From: an uncultured Lachnospiraceae bacterium
GTDB lineage: Bacteria; Bacillota; Clostridia; Lachnospirales; Lachnospiraceae
Reading direction: 5' to 3'
Assembly: GCA_947589175.1 (NCBI GenBank)
Contig: CANPZR010000160.1
Coordinates: 1 to 6,143, forward strand
DNA: 6,143 nt
Below are positions 5,395 to 6,143 of the stretch, in pieces (the first letter of the stretch is position 1; each line of letters starts with the position of its first letter). The position numbers and the translations under genes are program-made. Below the pieces are notes generated by a model. That model had not been told where the DNA came from. It saw only the letters and a list, made by a program, of their open reading frames with translations, and did no database searches.

Positions 5395-6143
5395 ATGTAT
5401 GAGGTAATCAGGGGAGACGATCTGGGCGATCTGCAGTCGATTATTGCAAATATGGCCCTTGAAATTCGCACGCCGGTCAATACCGTGCTCGGCGCGAGCA
5501 GCAGGGTTCTGCGCGACTGCGGGGATGAGCATATTTTATCGGATGTGAAGCAGATTCAGAGTTCCGGCAAGGATATTTTGACTATGATAAATCATCTTTT
5601 GGAATTGTCCCGGCTTCAGGCCGGGAAGATGGATGATTTTGAGGTGGAGTACAGCCCGGGGGAGCTGTTCCGGGAACTTGGGAATACATATCGCGTCCGG
5701 GCGGAGGAAAAGGGACTGACCCTTATTCGTTCGGAAATGGATTCCCTGCCGGAAAAGCTGACGGGAGACGACGTGAAGATTCGCCAGGTTGCAAAAAATC
5801 TTCTGGAGCATGCCATAAGAAATACGGCAGTCGGCGCAGTGGAGCTGAGCGCATCCTGTCAGAGCCGCGACGGAACTCTTGTTATAGAAGTGAAAGGCGA
5901 TGATGAGGAGCGGTCCGGGCTGGATATAGCAGTGGCTGCACAGACGGTGGAACAGATGGGCGGCGAACTCCAAAGAGAGACAGAGACGGGAGAGCGCGTT
6001 GTTTTTAGAGCGGTGATTCCTCTTGCGGCCGGAGAGGAGCTATCGGACAGGGCAGTGCTGGTTGTAGATGATGATGAGATGAACCGGATCGTGTTCGAGG
6101 CGCAGCTTGAAAATACCGGCCTGCGCATTGTCACGGCGGATTC
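5395..6143 (+). CDS. Degenerate hybrid histidine kinase / receiver protein, 3' end outside window
   Basis: An open frame of 249 residues that continues past the right edge. Residues about 12-75 are a HisKA-like dimerisation helix pair (IIANMALEIRTPVNTVLG, then LLELSRLQAGKM). The family's phosphoacceptor is the His in S-H-E-x-R-T-P; here the motif is A-L-E-I-R-T-P, so Leu22 replaces it. Residues about 88-211 are an HATPase_c remnant. The N-box reads NLLEHAIRNT (135-144), with His at the Mg-binding Asn position. The D-x-G-x-G box is replaced by VKGDD, and the ATP-lid stretch between it and SGLDIAV is missing, although MGGEL and the final VFRAVIPL strand remain. A receiver domain starts near 218 (RAVLVVDDDEMNR) with the acidic cluster intact; its phosphoacceptor Asp lies outside. 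No sensor or membrane domain precedes HisKA. It is probably a scaffold or regulator rather than an active kinase. Confidence 0.85.
   Translation, partial: MYEVIRGDDLGDLQSIIANMALEIRTPVNTVLGASSRVLRDCGDEHILSDVKQIQSSGKDILTMINHLLELSRLQAGKMDDFEVEYSPGELFRELGNTYRVRAEEKGLTLIRSEMDSLPEKLTGDDVKIRQVAKNLLEHAIRNTAVGAVELSASCQSRDGTLVIEVKGDDEERSGLDIAVAAQTVEQMGGELQRETETGERVVFRAVIPLAAGEELSDRAVLVVDDDEMNRIVFEAQLENTGLRIVTAD

Noticed and set aside
5536..5973. Minus-strand open frame of 145 codons opposite the kinase-like gene
   Set aside because: The plus strand encodes recognisable HisKA, HATPase and receiver motifs over the same span. The antisense product has no recognisable motif.

Overview
The window looks like chromosomal DNA from a Clostridia (Bacillota) genome, most likely a Lachnospiraceae gut commensal. 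The reasons are the moderate GC content, strong purine-rich ribosome binding sites, a BspA-type leucine-rich repeat protein beside a VWA-like protein, a lysine-rich fibronectin-type-III secreted protein, and a DUF4846 protein with an SGSAVSG-type linker. The genus is an inference; no marker gene is present.

Left part (1-1000), minus strand: a leucine-rich repeat (LRR) protein (126-902) is followed 14 bases later by the start of a VWA-like (DUF2201-type) protein that runs off the left edge. The VWA-like gene has its own ribosome binding site but appears to lose its reading frame at a run of five T (39-43). A non-coding stretch (903-1100) carries two predicted promoters that overlap head to head. 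One fires left into the LRR/VWA operon and one fires right into the next gene.

Centre (1101-2897), plus strand: a 598-residue protein with an N-terminal RelA/SpoT-type (p)ppGpp synthetase domain. Its ATP/Mg residues are in place, but the conserved GYxSxH loop that stacks on the GTP acceptor is replaced. About 370 residues of mostly unrecognised sequence follow. This is one of the two most interesting genes here.

Right of centre (2966-4325): a transcription unit with a textbook promoter (TTGACA-17-TATGAT), a secreted protein with a signal peptide and four Fn3-like domains (the last very rich in lysine), and a clear Rho-independent terminator.

Right part (4353-6143), plus strand: a membrane-anchored DUF4846 protein, and 19 bases later an open frame running off the right edge. 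That frame encodes a soluble hybrid histidine-kinase/receiver protein. Its catalytic domain is degenerate: the phosphoacceptor His is Leu, the Mg-binding Asn of the N-box is His, and the ATP lid is missing. It is the second standout and is probably a pseudokinase. The only visible source of transcription for this pair is the Fn3 promoter read through the terminator, or a promoter inside the Fn3 gene.

No tRNA, rRNA, CRISPR array, insertion sequence or attachment site was seen.
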